A stretch of DNA of 26,786 nucleotides from JANNOG01 sp050329835 (GTDB taxonomy: Bacteria > Actinomycetota > Actinomycetes > Actinomycetales > JBBAYJ01), in contig JBHJOJ010000277.1 in assembly GCA_050329835.1 (NCBI GenBank), positions 1-26,786 of the forward strand. The letters are read 5' to 3'. A program made the translations under genes and the position numbers. How positions within the stretch are numbered: position 1 is the first letter of the stretch; every line of letters starts with the position of its first letter. Under the pieces are notes generated by a model. It had not been told where the DNA came from and did not search any database. It was given only the letters and a program-made list of their open reading frames with translations. Of the stretch, positions 15,576 through 22,587 are shown in pieces.

Positions 15576-15630
15576 GAAGATTAGCGGTCGGAAGGGGCGA
15601 AACGCCCGAACGGCGCCCGGTAGTTACGAA
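15576..15630. other. Conserved noncoding element, copy B (upstream of LAxTG gene)
   Basis: Sits 83-137 bp upstream of the surface-protein start. Blocks on the plus strand are GAAGATT, 4 bases, GTC, 6 bases, GGCGAAAC, 2 bases, CCGAA, 12 bases, GTTACGAA, matching copy A. On the minus strand TAATCT at 15583-15578 could be a -10 box, giving a leader of about 78 nt. The rest of the 15494-15718 gap holds AGTGA-TATG-TCACT (15633-15646) and a small CAGGT/ACCTG hairpin (15669-15681) that may end pth transcription. Confidence 0.5.
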
Positions 15631-15718
15631 TCAGTGATATGTCACTCATCCGTTCAGATCGGACACGTCAGGTGACACCTGGACTCTCGCGCGTGTCGTC
15701 CGGGTCGGGGCCCGCGCG

Positions 15719-16324
15719 TCAGGCGCGCGAGTGATACCGCTGCTGCGCCGCGGCGACGCCCTCCCGGATCACGGTCAGCACGGCGTCGGCGCCGTCCTGC
15801 ACGAGGAACTCGACGTCCGTGCGCGCCGCCGCCGGAAAGGGCCGCAGCACGTAGTCGGCCGGATCCGTCCGCCCCGGGGGACGACCGATCCCCGCCCGCA
15901 CCCGGACGTAGTCGGGAGTGCCGAGCGAGGCGGTGACCGAGCGCAGCCCGTTGTGGCCCCCGTCGCCCCCGCCGCGCTTGACCTTGACCGCGCCGAGGTC
16001 GATGTCGAGCTCGTCGTGGACGACGACCAGCCGGTCGGGCTCGACACCGAAGTACCGCGCGACGCCGGTGACCGGCCCGCCCGAGACGTTCATGTACGTC
16101 GTGGGTTTCATGAGCACGACCCGGGGCCCGGGGACGCCGCCCTCGGGCGGCAGCCGGGTCTCGAGCACCACGGCCTGACCGCGGTGGGCCTTGAACGCGG
16201 CGCCGCCGGTGAGCTCGCGCGCCAGGTGGTCCACCACCATGGCCCCGGCGTTGTGCCGGGTGCCCGCGTACCGGTCCCCGGGGTTCCCAAGCCCGGCCAC
16301 CAGCCACGCCTGCGACTGCGTCAC
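15719..16324 (-). CDS. pth: Peptidyl-tRNA hydrolase
   Basis: 201 residues, the usual size. It hydrolyses the ester bond of peptidyl-tRNAs released from stalled ribosomes in the cytoplasm. Family residues are all visible: N14 in GLGNPG, the catalytic H24 in RHNAG, N79 in TTYMNVSG, D104 in VVHDELDI, and H124/N125 in GGHNGLRS. Start is GTG 16324 with GAGAGG about 8 bases upstream. It follows rplY after 55 bp, the order seen in many actinobacteria. Confidence 0.97.
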   Translation of the reverse strand: MTQSQAWLVAGLGNPGDRYAGTRHNAGAMVVDHLARELTGGAAFKAHRGQAVVLETRLPPEGGVPGPRVVLMKPTTYMNVSGGPVTGVARYFGVEPDRLVVVHDELDIDLGAVKVKRGGGDGGHNGLRSVTASLGTPDYVRVRAGIGRPPGRTDPADYVLRPFPAAARTDVEFLVQDGADAVLTVIREGVAAAQQRYHSRA

Positions 16325-16379
16325 CGCCGGGTCCTCTCCCCCGTGGTCCCGCCGGGCAGCCCCGGCGCCGTCGGCCCGG

Positions 16380-16970
16380 TCACTCGACGGCGTCGCCCGC
16401 CTCGGCCTCGCCCTCCTCGCCGACCGCGGCGCGCGACAGCACGGCGTGGACGACGACCGAGTCCGGGTCCACGACCAGGGCCACGCCGGCGGGCAGGGGG
16501 AGGTCGCGGGCCAGGACCTGGGTGCCCGGTGCGAAGCCGGTGACGTCGACCTCGACGCTGTCCGGCAGCTGGGTCGCGGGCGCCTCGACGGTGATCGTGG
16601 GCTGCTCGACGGTGACCACGGCGTCGGCCGTGCCCGCCCCGGTCGTCGTCACCGGGATCTCGACGCGGACCCTCTCGTCCCGGGTGACGACGATGAGGTC
16701 GAGGTGCTCGATCACTCCCCGTACGGCGTCCCGCTGGACGTGCTTGGCGAGAGTGACGTGGGTGGCGCCGTCGAGGGCGACCTCGATGACGGCGTTGCGG
16801 TGCTTGAGCGCCATCATCGTGTCGTGGCCCGGCAGGGTGACGTGGAGGGGGTCCATCCCGTGGCCGTAGATCACGGCGGGAACGCGGGACGCGCGGCGGA
16901 CCCGGCGGGCGGCACCCTTGCCGAACTCGGTGCGGGGCTCGGCGGCGAGGCGGGTCTCGGTGGTGGTCAC
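16380..16970 (-). CDS. rplY: 50S ribosomal protein L25/general stress protein Ctc
   Basis: 196 residues: an N-terminal L25 domain (about 1-95) that binds 5S rRNA, with RTEFGKGAARRVRR and VPAVIYGHG, and a C-terminal TL5/Ctc beta domain (about 96-180), followed by an acidic tail rich in Glu and Ala. This is the long CTC form typical of actinobacteria. GTG 16970 is chosen because GAGGAG lies 6-7 bases upstream and alignment begins at TTTETRLAAEPR. A 283-bp gap separates it from prs and holds repeats and a hairpin next to the ribosome binding site. Confidence 0.95.
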   Translation of the reverse strand: MTTTETRLAAEPRTEFGKGAARRVRRASRVPAVIYGHGMDPLHVTLPGHDTMMALKHRNAVIEVALDGATHVTLAKHVQRDAVRGVIEHLDLIVVTRDERVRVEIPVTTTGAGTADAVVTVEQPTITVEAPATQLPDSVEVDVTGFAPGTQVLARDLPLPAGVALVVDPDSVVVHAVLSRAAVGEEGEAEAGDAVE

Positions 16971-16981
16971 GGCTGGCTCCT

Positions 16982-17033
16982 CGGGGTGCGGTTCTCGGGG
17001 CCGCGGCGGGCGCGGCGCCCCGAGGGCACCCCG
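16982..17033 (-). promoter_or_regulatory. Nested hairpin abutting the rplY ribosome binding site
   Basis: Outer arms CGGGGTGC (16982-16989) and GCACCCCG (17026-17033), inner arms CTCGGGGC (16994-17001) and GCCCCGAG (17017-17024), with more GC pairing possible in the loop. In the rplY transcript it ends exactly where the GAGGAG ribosome binding site begins. It could be a translational control element or a partial terminator. Confidence 0.55.
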
Positions 17034-17069
17034 TCGATCACGGCCCGGCACCGCCTGAGCGGGCCCCGG

Positions 17070-17097
17070 ACCCTCGCCGTGGCGTGGCGGCGAGGGT
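17070..17097 (-). promoter_or_regulatory. 9-bp hairpin in prs-rplY gap
   Basis: ACCCTCGCC (17070-17078) and GGCGAGGGT (17089-17097) pair perfectly around a 10-base loop. There is no T tract. Possible terminator after prs or part of the rplY leader. Confidence 0.45.
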
Positions 17098-17126
17098 ACC
17101 GCTCCCCGCCGGTCGTGACGAACTCA

Positions 17127-17153
17127 GATGATCGAACTCATGCGACGGCAGGT
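17127..17153 (-). repeat. 27-bp repeat, copy 1 (inverted)
   Basis: Reverse-oriented copy of the motif that recurs at 17168-17194 and 17208-17234; core CATGAGTT-GATCAT. With copy 2 it can form a long hairpin around a 14-base loop (17154-17167). Confidence 0.75.
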
Positions 17154-17167
17154 CCGAGGCGTGTCGA

Positions 17168-17194
17168 ACCCGTCGTCGCATGAGTTGGATCATC
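17168..17194 (+). repeat. 27-bp repeat, copy 2
   Basis: Shares CATGAGTTGGATCAT and the preceding CGTC with copy 3, and is nearly the reverse complement of copy 1. The flanking GTGTCGAACC at 17161-17170 is also repeated before copy 3. Confidence 0.75.
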
Positions 17195-17207
17195 CAGGAC
17201 GTGTCGA

Positions 17208-17234
17208 ACCTGCCGTCACATGAGTTGGATCATG
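17208..17234 (+). repeat. 27-bp repeat, copy 3
   Basis: Direct repeat of copy 2 at 40-bp spacing, including the upstream GTGTCGAACC and downstream CAGG. It ends 20 bp from the prs stop. Looks like a dispersed intergenic (REP-like) element or a regulator/terminator array. Confidence 0.75.
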
Positions 17235-17253
17235 CAGGGCTGCGGCGGCCGGG

Positions 17254-18237
17254 TCAGGCGTGGCCGTCGAACAGGCTGGTGACGGAGCCGTCCTCGAACA
17301 CCTCGCGGATCGCCCGGGAGAGCAGCTCGGCGATCGGCAGCACGGTGAGGGCCGGGAACCGCTTCTCCTCCTCGATCGGCAGGGTGTCCGTCACGACCAC
17401 CTCGTCGATCGGGCCGTTCTTCAGCCGGTCCACCGCCGGCCCGGACAGCACCGGGTGGGTCGCCGCCACCAGGATCCGGGCCGCGCCGTGTGCCTTCAGC
17501 GCCTCCGCCGCGGCCGCGATGGTGCCGGCGGTGTCGATGATGTCGTCGACGAGGACGCAGGTCCGGCCCGTGACGTCCCCGACCAGCTCGTGGACCTGGA
17601 CCTTGTTGGGCACGCGCGGGTCCCGGCGCTTGTGGATGATCGCCAACGGGGCCCCCAGGCGGTCGGCCCAGAGGTCGGCGACGCGCACCCGCCCCATGTC
17701 CGGGCTGACGACGGTCAGCTCGGCCCGGTCCCCGACCTGCTTGGCGATGTGGTCGGCCAGCAGCGGCATCGCCCACAGGTGGTCGACCGGTCCGTCGAAG
17801 AACCCCTGGATCTGGGCCGCGTGGAGGTCGACGCTCATCAGCCGGTGGGCGCCGGCGGTCTTGAACAGGTCGGCGACCAGCCGGGCGGAGATCGGCTCCC
17901 GGCCGCGGTGCTTCTTGTCCTGCCGGGAGTAGCCGTAGAAGGGGGCGACGACCGTGATCCGCTTGGCGGACGCCCGCTTGAGCGCGTCGACCATGAGCAG
18001 GTGCTCCATGAGCCAGTCGTTGATCGGCTTGCAGTGGCTCTGCAGGACGAAGACGTCGGCGCCGCGCACGCTCTCGCCGTAGCGGACGTAGATCTCGCCG
18101 TTGGCGAAGTCGTAGGACCGTGTCGGCAGCACCTCCACCCCCAGGTGCCGCCCCACCTCGTGCGCCAACTGCTCGTGCGCCCGTCCGCTGACCAGGACCA
18201 GCCTCCGCTCGGCCCCCGCCGTGATCCCCGTGCTCAT
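17254..18237 (-). CDS. prs: Ribose-phosphate pyrophosphokinase (PRPP synthetase)
   Basis: 327 residues, class I length. It makes PRPP from ribose 5-phosphate and ATP for nucleotide, His and Trp synthesis, and in actinobacteria also for decaprenyl-phosphoryl arabinose. Visible motifs are SHCKPINDWLMEHLLM (67-82), the flexible catalytic loop region APFYGYSRQDKKHRGREP (98-115), VDLHAAQIQGFFD (136-148, with H139), VSPDMG (177-182) and the PRPP-binding DDIIDTAGTI (231-240). The ATG overlaps the glmU stop (ATGA), so the two are coupled. Three 27-bp repeats lie downstream. Confidence 0.97.
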   Translation of the reverse strand: MSTGITAGAERRLVLVSGRAHEQLAHEVGRHLGVEVLPTRSYDFANGEIYVRYGESVRGADVFVLQSHCKPINDWLMEHLLMVDALKRASAKRITVVAPFYGYSRQDKKHRGREPISARLVADLFKTAGAHRLMSVDLHAAQIQGFFDGPVDHLWAMPLLADHIAKQVGDRAELTVVSPDMGRVRVADLWADRLGAPLAIIHKRRDPRVPNKVQVHELVGDVTGRTCVLVDDIIDTAGTIAAAAEALKAHGAARILVAATHPVLSGPAVDRLKNGPIDEVVVTDTLPIEEEKRFPALTVLPIAELLSRAIREVFEDGSVTSLFDGHA

Positions 18238-19814
18238 GCGCCCTCGCCCTCGATGCTGTCGTCCCGATGCCGTGTCGTCCCTGATGCCGCCGGCCGGTCG
18301 GTGGAGCCGTGAGGTGCCCGGTCCGCACCATTCTGCCCCTGCGGGCCCGGTTCGGGCGGGTCGGCGGCCGCCGACCTCGCCGCCTCGTCCGCCGGGGTGC
18401 CCGGCCGGCGCCGCGCCACCCAGCCCTCGCTCACGTGCAACCGCCCGCGGGCGACCGCCAGCGCCCCCGCCGGGACGTCGGCGTCGACGACCGAGCCGGC
18501 CGCGGTGTACGCCCCCGCCCCGATCGCGACCGGGGCGACCAGCACCGTGTTGCTGCCCACCCGGGCCTCCTCGCCCACGGCGGTCGCGTGCTTGGCCACG
18601 CCGTCGTAGTTCGCCACGATCGTGCCGGCCCCGATGTTGGCGCCGCGGCCCACGGTGATGTCTCCCACGTACGACAGGTGGGGCACCTTGGCCCCGTCGC
18701 CCAGCACCGCGTTCTTCGTCTCGACGTAGGCGCCGACCTTGGCGCCGGCCCCGAGGACGGTGCCCGGGCGGAGGTACGCGAAGGGCCCCACCGTGGCCCC
18801 CGGGCCGACGTCGGCGCCGAGCACGTGGCTGCGGAGCACCCGCGCCCCGGCCCGGACCCGGGCATCGGCGAGGGTCGTGGCCGGGCCGACCACGGCGCCG
18901 GACTCCACGACGGTGGCGCCCTCGAGGTGGCTGCCCGGGCGGATCACGGCGTCGGGCGCCACCGCCACGCCGGCGTCCACCCACGTCGTCGCCGGGTCCT
19001 CGACGTCCACCCCGGCGGTCATGAGGTCGGCCAGCAGCCGGTCGTTGAGGCGGCGGCGGGCGGCGGCGAGCTGGGCGCGGTCGTTGACGCCCTCCAGCTC
19101 GCGGGGGTCGTCGGCCACGACGGCGGCCACCCGCCGGCCGTCCGCCCGGGCCAGCGCCACGACGTCTGTCAGGTAGAGCTCGCCCTGGGCGTTCGACGGC
19201 CGCAGGCGGGCCACGGCGTCGCGCACGAAGGCGAGGTCGAGGGCGTACACGCCGGAGTTGACCTCGCGCAGCCGCCGGGTGGCCTGGTCGGCGTCGCGGT
19301 GCTCGACGATGCCGGTGACCTCACCGGCCGGGTCGCGCACCACCCGCCCGTACCCGGCCGGGTCGTCGACGACCGCCGTCAGCACGGTGACGGCCGCCCC
19401 GGGGTCGGCGGCCAGCAGGGCGGCCAGGGTCGCGGGGCGCAGCAGCGGGACGTCCCCGTAGGTGACGACCACCCGTCCCCCGGGCGGCGCGCCGCCCGCC
19501 CCGCCACCCGTCCCGCCCGCGGCGTCGAGCGCCGCCAGGGCGCAGGCGAACGCCCGCCCGGTGCCCGGCACCTCGTCCTGGTCGGCGACGACCGTCCCGG
19601 GCGCGACCTCGCGCACGTGGGCGGCCACCCGGTCGCGGTCGTGGCGCACGACGACGCAGACCCGGGCGGCACCGATCGCCGACGCCGCGACCAGGGCGTG
19701 GTGGAGCATGCTGCGGCCCGCCAGCCGGTGCAGGACCTTGGGCGTCACGGACCGCATGCGGGTGCCCTGGCCGGCCGCGAGCACGACAGCGGCGGCGCAG
19801 GAGGCGTCGGGCAC
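18234..19814 (-). CDS. glmU: Bifunctional GlcNAc-1-phosphate uridylyltransferase/GlcN-1-P acetyltransferase
   Basis: 526 residues. The N-terminal uridylyltransferase has VLAAGQGTRMRSVTPKVLH (11-29) and TYGDVPLL; NSGVYA follows. The C-terminal acetyltransferase is a left-handed beta-helix from about 255, with RPGTVLG, VETKNA, HLSYVGD and the NIGAGTIVANYDG signature. GlmU makes UDP-GlcNAc for peptidoglycan and probably also for the amino sugars of the nearby polysaccharide operon. GTG 19814 is chosen because GGAGGA lies 9 bases upstream. After VARRRPG there is a roughly 50-residue hydrophilic tail rich in Pro, Gly and Asp (AADPPEPGPQGQN onward), longer than in most relatives and probably disordered. 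Confidence 0.96.
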   Translation of the reverse strand: MPDASCAAAVVLAAGQGTRMRSVTPKVLHRLAGRSMLHHALVAASAIGAARVCVVVRHDRDRVAAHVREVAPGTVVADQDEVPGTGRAFACALAALDAAGGTGGGAGGAPPGGRVVVTYGDVPLLRPATLAALLAADPGAAVTVLTAVVDDPAGYGRVVRDPAGEVTGIVEHRDADQATRRLREVNSGVYALDLAFVRDAVARLRPSNAQGELYLTDVVALARADGRRVAAVVADDPRELEGVNDRAQLAAARRRLNDRLLADLMTAGVDVEDPATTWVDAGVAVAPDAVIRPGSHLEGATVVESGAVVGPATTLADARVRAGARVLRSHVLGADVGPGATVGPFAYLRPGTVLGAGAKVGAYVETKNAVLGDGAKVPHLSYVGDITVGRGANIGAGTIVANYDGVAKHATAVGEEARVGSNTVLVAPVAIGAGAYTAAGSVVDADVPAGALAVARGRLHVSEGWVARRRPGTPADEAARSAAADPPEPGPQGQNGADRAPHGSTDRPAASGTTRHRDDSIEGEGA

Positions 19815-19884
19815 GGTCGGCAGTCCTCCGGGGACGGGGCGGCTGGGACGCCCGGGCGGGTGGCAGCCCGGTGGTGTGCGCGCC

Positions 19885-19890
19885 ACTGTA
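19885..19890 (-). promoter_or_regulatory. Possible -10 box for glmU-prs
   Basis: TACAGT on the minus strand fits TANNNT and would give a leader of about 65 nt before glmU. No matching -35 is seen. It lies 45 bp downstream of the tRNA-Gln gene. Confidence 0.35.
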
Positions 19891-19934
19891 TCGGCGCCCG
19901 GCGCCCGCCGGGCCCGGCCGCGGGTCGTCCCCGG

Positions 19935-20009
19935 TGGCTCCGCCCCCCCGATTCGAACAGGGACCTCAAGGCTCCAAAGGCCTGCGTGCTGCCGTTACAC
20001 CAGGGCGGA
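19935..20009 (-). tRNA. tRNA-Gln (anticodon TTG)
   Basis: Reading the minus strand from 20009: acceptor TCCGCCC, a D-arm GTGT/GCAC, an anticodon loop CTTTGGA with TTG at 34-36, a T-arm CCCTG-TTCGAAT-CGGGG (one T-G pair), acceptor GGGCGGA, discriminator G and an encoded CCA (19937-19935). The outermost anticodon-stem pair is a C/T mismatch. 75 nt including CCA. It reads CAA codons (CAG by wobble). Confidence 0.95.
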
Positions 20010-20091
20010 CCGCGAGGTCGCGCGACGACGGGCCCCGCGACCGGGGGCCCAGTGTCCCCGACGCCGCCCGGGATGCGGGCACGATGGGGCC

Positions 20092-20763
20092 GTGACGGCG
20101 TCGGAGGGAGCGGCGGGGAACGCGCCCGCGGCCGGCGGCGGCGCCCGGGGACGGCGGATGACCGCGGGCGAGCGCCGCCGCCAGCTCATCGAGGTGGGCC
20201 GACGGGTGTTCGCCGAGCGGGGCTTCGACGGCACCACGGTCGAGGACCTGGCCGCCAAGGCCAAGGTCTCGAAGCCGGTGGTGTACGAGCACTTCGGCGG
20301 CAAGGAGGGGCTGTACGCCGTCGTGGTCGACCGCGAGGTCCATGTCCTGCTCGCCGCCATCACCGACGCCCTCGCGGGCCCGGCGCCGGCCCGGATCCTC
20401 GTCGAGCGGGCGGCGTGGGCGCTGCTGGACTACGTCGAGTCCTCCGCCGACGGCTTCCGGATCCTGGTCCGCGATTCCCCGGTCACGGCCACCACGGGCA
20501 CCTTCTCGAGCGTCCTGGGGGACGTCGCGGGCCAGGTCGAGCACCTGCTGGCCGACGCCTTCGCGGAGCACGGGCTGCCGCGCAAGGCCGCGCCGATGTA
20601 CGCCCAGATGCTCGTCGGGATGGTGGCGATGACCGGCCAGTGGTGGCTGGACACCCGGCGCCCCCGCAAGGCCGAGGTGGCGGCCCACATCGTCAACCTG
20701 GCGTGGAACGGCCTGTCGGGGCTGGAGCAGGAGCCGAGGCTGCACGGGCGGGCCCGGCGCTGA
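20092..20763 (+). CDS. TetR-family transcriptional regulator (Rv1019-like by position)
   Basis: 223 residues from GTG 20092; an ATG at 20158 would give 201 residues and still include the whole DNA-binding domain, so the start is uncertain. RRRQLIEVGRRVFAERGFDGTTVEDLAAKAKVSKPVVYEHFGGKEGLY is the classic TetR N-terminal three-helix domain (about 28-74, recognition helix about 60-68). The C-terminal ligand domain (WWLDTRRPRKAEVAAHIVNLAW) is typical of TetR proteins. Its place beside glmU and tRNA-Gln matches the Rv1019 gene of M. tuberculosis. Targets are unknown; the divergent glmU side and itself are the obvious candidates. Confidence 0.9.
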   Translation: MTASEGAAGNAPAAGGGARGRRMTAGERRRQLIEVGRRVFAERGFDGTTVEDLAAKAKVSKPVVYEHFGGKEGLYAVVVDREVHVLLAAITDALAGPAPARILVERAAWALLDYVESSADGFRILVRDSPVTATTGTFSSVLGDVAGQVEHLLADAFAEHGLPRKAAPMYAQMLVGMVAMTGQWWLDTRRPRKAEVAAHIVNLAWNGLSGLEQEPRLHGRARR

Positions 20764-20778
20764 CCACCCGCGACACCG

Positions 20779-20850
20779 GCGCCGACCACCGCGGCGACCA
20801 CTGCGCCGACCACCGTGCCGACCACCGCGCCGACCACTGCGCCGACCACT
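20779..20850 (+). repeat. Six tandem 12-bp repeats after the TetR gene
   Basis: Six units of GCGCCGACCAC(C/T) with one to three changes, starting 15 bp after the TetR stop. The unit length keeps a reading frame (Ala-Asp-His-Arg/Cys), but no start or ribosome binding site is present, so it is taken as noncoding. It is the only sequence of note in the 20764-20952 gap apart from the tctC control sites. Confidence 0.85.
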
Positions 20851-20905
20851 GCGCCGTGAACTCAACGACCAGAACGTGGACCGGGGAACCGACCCCTCAC
20901 CACTG

Positions 20906-20921
20906 TGTGACGCGGATCTCA
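20906..20921 (+). promoter_or_regulatory. TGTGA-N6-TCTCA dyad upstream of tctC
   Basis: TGTGACGCGGATCTCA resembles a CRP-type half-site pair (TGTGA-N6-TCACA) with one mismatch in the visible part of the second half. It lies 32 bp before the tctC start. A CRP/FNR-like or GntR-like regulator could bind; also a possible site for the CitB-like response regulator. Confidence 0.35.
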
Positions 20922-20938
20922 ACGGCGCGTCGCGCCGT
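20922..20938 (+). promoter_or_regulatory. 17-bp palindrome just before the tctC ribosome binding site
   Basis: ACGGCGCG-T-CGCGCCGT has perfect 8-bp arms around one base and ends a few bases before GGAACGGAGG. The single-base centre is too short for an RNA loop unless inner pairs open, so a DNA operator is more likely than a hairpin. Confidence 0.45.
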
Positions 20939-20952
20939 GGAACGGAGGCACG

Positions 20953-21969
20953 ATGGAGCGCACTCCCCGCCGGCTCACCGCCCTGGTGCCGGCCACCGCC
21001 GCCCTGCTGATGGTCGCCGCGTGCGCCGAGGACACCGGCGACGCCGGGGCCGAGGCCGCGGCCGACTACCCGACCGAGGACATCACGATCGTCGTGCCGT
21101 TCGCGGCGGGCGGCCCCACCGACACCGTGACCCGGCTCATCGCCGAGCCGATGGCCGAGGAGCTCGGGGCATCGATCATCGTCCGCAACGTCGAGGGGGC
21201 CGGCGGCACCGTCGCCGCCGGCGAGGTGGCCCAGGCCGACCCGGACGGCTACGAGGTCCTCATCCACCACATCGGGATGTCGACGGCCCCGGCCCTGTAC
21301 CCCGACCTCGGCTACGACCCGCTGACGGACTTCCGGACCGTCGGCCTGGTCACCGACGTGCCGATGACCGTCGTGGCGCGGGGGGACCTCGAGCCGGACA
21401 CCCTGGACGAGCTCTCGGACTACCTGACGGCCAACGCCGACGAGGTGACGCTGGCCAACGCCGGGCCGGGCGCGGCCTCGCAGCTGTGCGGGCTGCTCCT
21501 GGAGAGCGCGCTCGGCATCGACCTCACCGAGGTGCCCTACGACGGCACCGGCCCGGCCCTCACGGACCTCGTCGGCGGCCAGGTGGACGTCATGTGCGAC
21601 CAGTCCACCAACACCGTGGGCCAGATCCAGGCCGGCGACATCAAGGGCTACGCCGTGACCACGCCCGAGCGGGTGGACGCGCTGCCGGACCTGCCGACCA
21701 CGGCGGAGGCCGGACTGGAAGGCGTCGAGGTCACGGTGTGGCACGGGCTGTACGTCCCCGCCGACACGCCCGACGACGTCGTGGAGCGCCTCACCGGGGC
21801 CCTCGCCGCCGCCCTGGAGGACGAGACCGTCGTCGAGCAGATGGCGGAGCTGGGCACCGCGCCGGTCGCGGCCGACCAGGTCACCCCGGAGGCGCACACG
21901 GCCCGCCTGGAGGAGCAGATCGACCTCTGGGCGCCGATCATCGACGACGCCGGCGTCTCGGTCGGCTGA
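20953..21969 (+). CDS. tctC: Tripartite tricarboxylate transporter substrate-binding lipoprotein
   Basis: 338 residues from ATG 20953 with GGAGG about 5 bases upstream. The N-terminus is a lipoprotein signal with lipobox VAAC (C24). The mature protein is a Bug/TctC binding protein: ITIVVPFAAGGPTDTVTRLIAEPM, VRNVEGAGGTVAAGEVAQADPDGY and VWHGLYVPADTPDDVV are family hallmarks for the loop that holds a carboxylate through water-mediated contacts. It delivers a carboxylic acid to the TctB-TctA membrane pair. The ligand may be citrate, another tricarboxylate, or a different organic acid; Bug proteins vary widely. First gene of tctCBA. Confidence 0.94.
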   Translation: MERTPRRLTALVPATAALLMVAACAEDTGDAGAEAAADYPTEDITIVVPFAAGGPTDTVTRLIAEPMAEELGASIIVRNVEGAGGTVAAGEVAQADPDGYEVLIHHIGMSTAPALYPDLGYDPLTDFRTVGLVTDVPMTVVARGDLEPDTLDELSDYLTANADEVTLANAGPGAASQLCGLLLESALGIDLTEVPYDGTGPALTDLVGGQVDVMCDQSTNTVGQIQAGDIKGYAVTTPERVDALPDLPTTAEAGLEGVEVTVWHGLYVPADTPDDVVERLTGALAAALEDETVVEQMAELGTAPVAADQVTPEAHTARLEEQIDLWAPIIDDAGVSVG

Positions 21970-21972
21970 CCC

Positions 21973-22584
21973 GTGACCGGGACCGATCCGGCGGCGGTGC
22001 CGCCCCCGGGGCCGGCGGCGGAGCAGGCCCGGCGTCGCGAGACCGGGGCGGATCTCGCCGCCGGCGGCGTGTTCGTGGTGCTGGGCGTCGGCTTCGCCGC
22101 GGGCGCCCAGCGCTACGACCTGGGGTCCGCCCTGCAGATGGGACCCGGCTACATCCCGACCGTGCTCGGCGGCACGCTGGCGGTCCTCGGGCTGCTGGTC
22201 CTCGGCCAGGGGGTGCTCGCGGCCCGCAGGGGCGGGGCGTCGTCCCCGGGGGGCGCGCGGCCCCCCGGGGACGGCGCGACGGCCGCCCCGGACGACGCGG
22301 CGCACGCCGGGGAGCCGCTGCCGGGGGACGAGCACGGTCCCGTCCCGTGGTGGCGGCTGGCCCTGTTGGCGGGCGTGGTCGCGCTGTTCGGGCTGGTCGT
22401 CGACGGGCTGGGGCTGGTGGGGACGCTCGTCGTCTGCGGGGTCCTCGCGGCACTGGCCGGGCGCCGCCCGTCGCTGCTGCGGGCCCTGGTGATCGGGACC
22501 ACGGTCACGGTGCTGTGCCTCGTGGTCTTCGTCGGGGCGCTGCAGCTGCGCCTGCCGCTCGTGGGCCCCTGGCTGGGGGGCTGA
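21973..22584 (+). CDS. tctB: TctB-type small membrane subunit
   Basis: 203 residues from GTG 21973, 3 bp after the tctC stop; no clear ribosome binding site, so it is probably coupled. Four hydrophobic segments at about 28-45, 58-83, 128-150 and 165-192 match the small four-helix subunit of tripartite tricarboxylate transporters, with GPGYIPTVLG between the first two. A hydrophilic Gly/Pro/Asp-rich loop of about 40 residues between helices 2 and 3 is longer than in many relatives. Its position between tctC and tctA supports the call. Confidence 0.9.
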   Translation: MTGTDPAAVPPPGPAAEQARRRETGADLAAGGVFVVLGVGFAAGAQRYDLGSALQMGPGYIPTVLGGTLAVLGLLVLGQGVLAARRGGASSPGGARPPGDGATAAPDDAAHAGEPLPGDEHGPVPWWRLALLAGVVALFGLVVDGLGLVGTLVVCGVLAALAGRRPSLLRALVIGTTVTVLCLVVFVGALQLRLPLVGPWLGG

Positions 22585-22587
22585 GCG

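Noticed and set aside
14528..15637. 369-codon plus-strand frame over the LAxTG gene
   Set aside because: It is the antisense of a gene with signal peptide, stalk and sorting signal; its translation is Gly/Arg-rich without recognisable features.
17127..17234. CRISPR array
   Set aside because: Only three copies, one inverted, with unequal spacing and no cas genes.
20779..20850. CRISPR array or coding extension of the TetR gene
   Set aside because: The units are contiguous 12-mers without spacers, and the TetR stop precedes them; no start or ribosome binding site is present.
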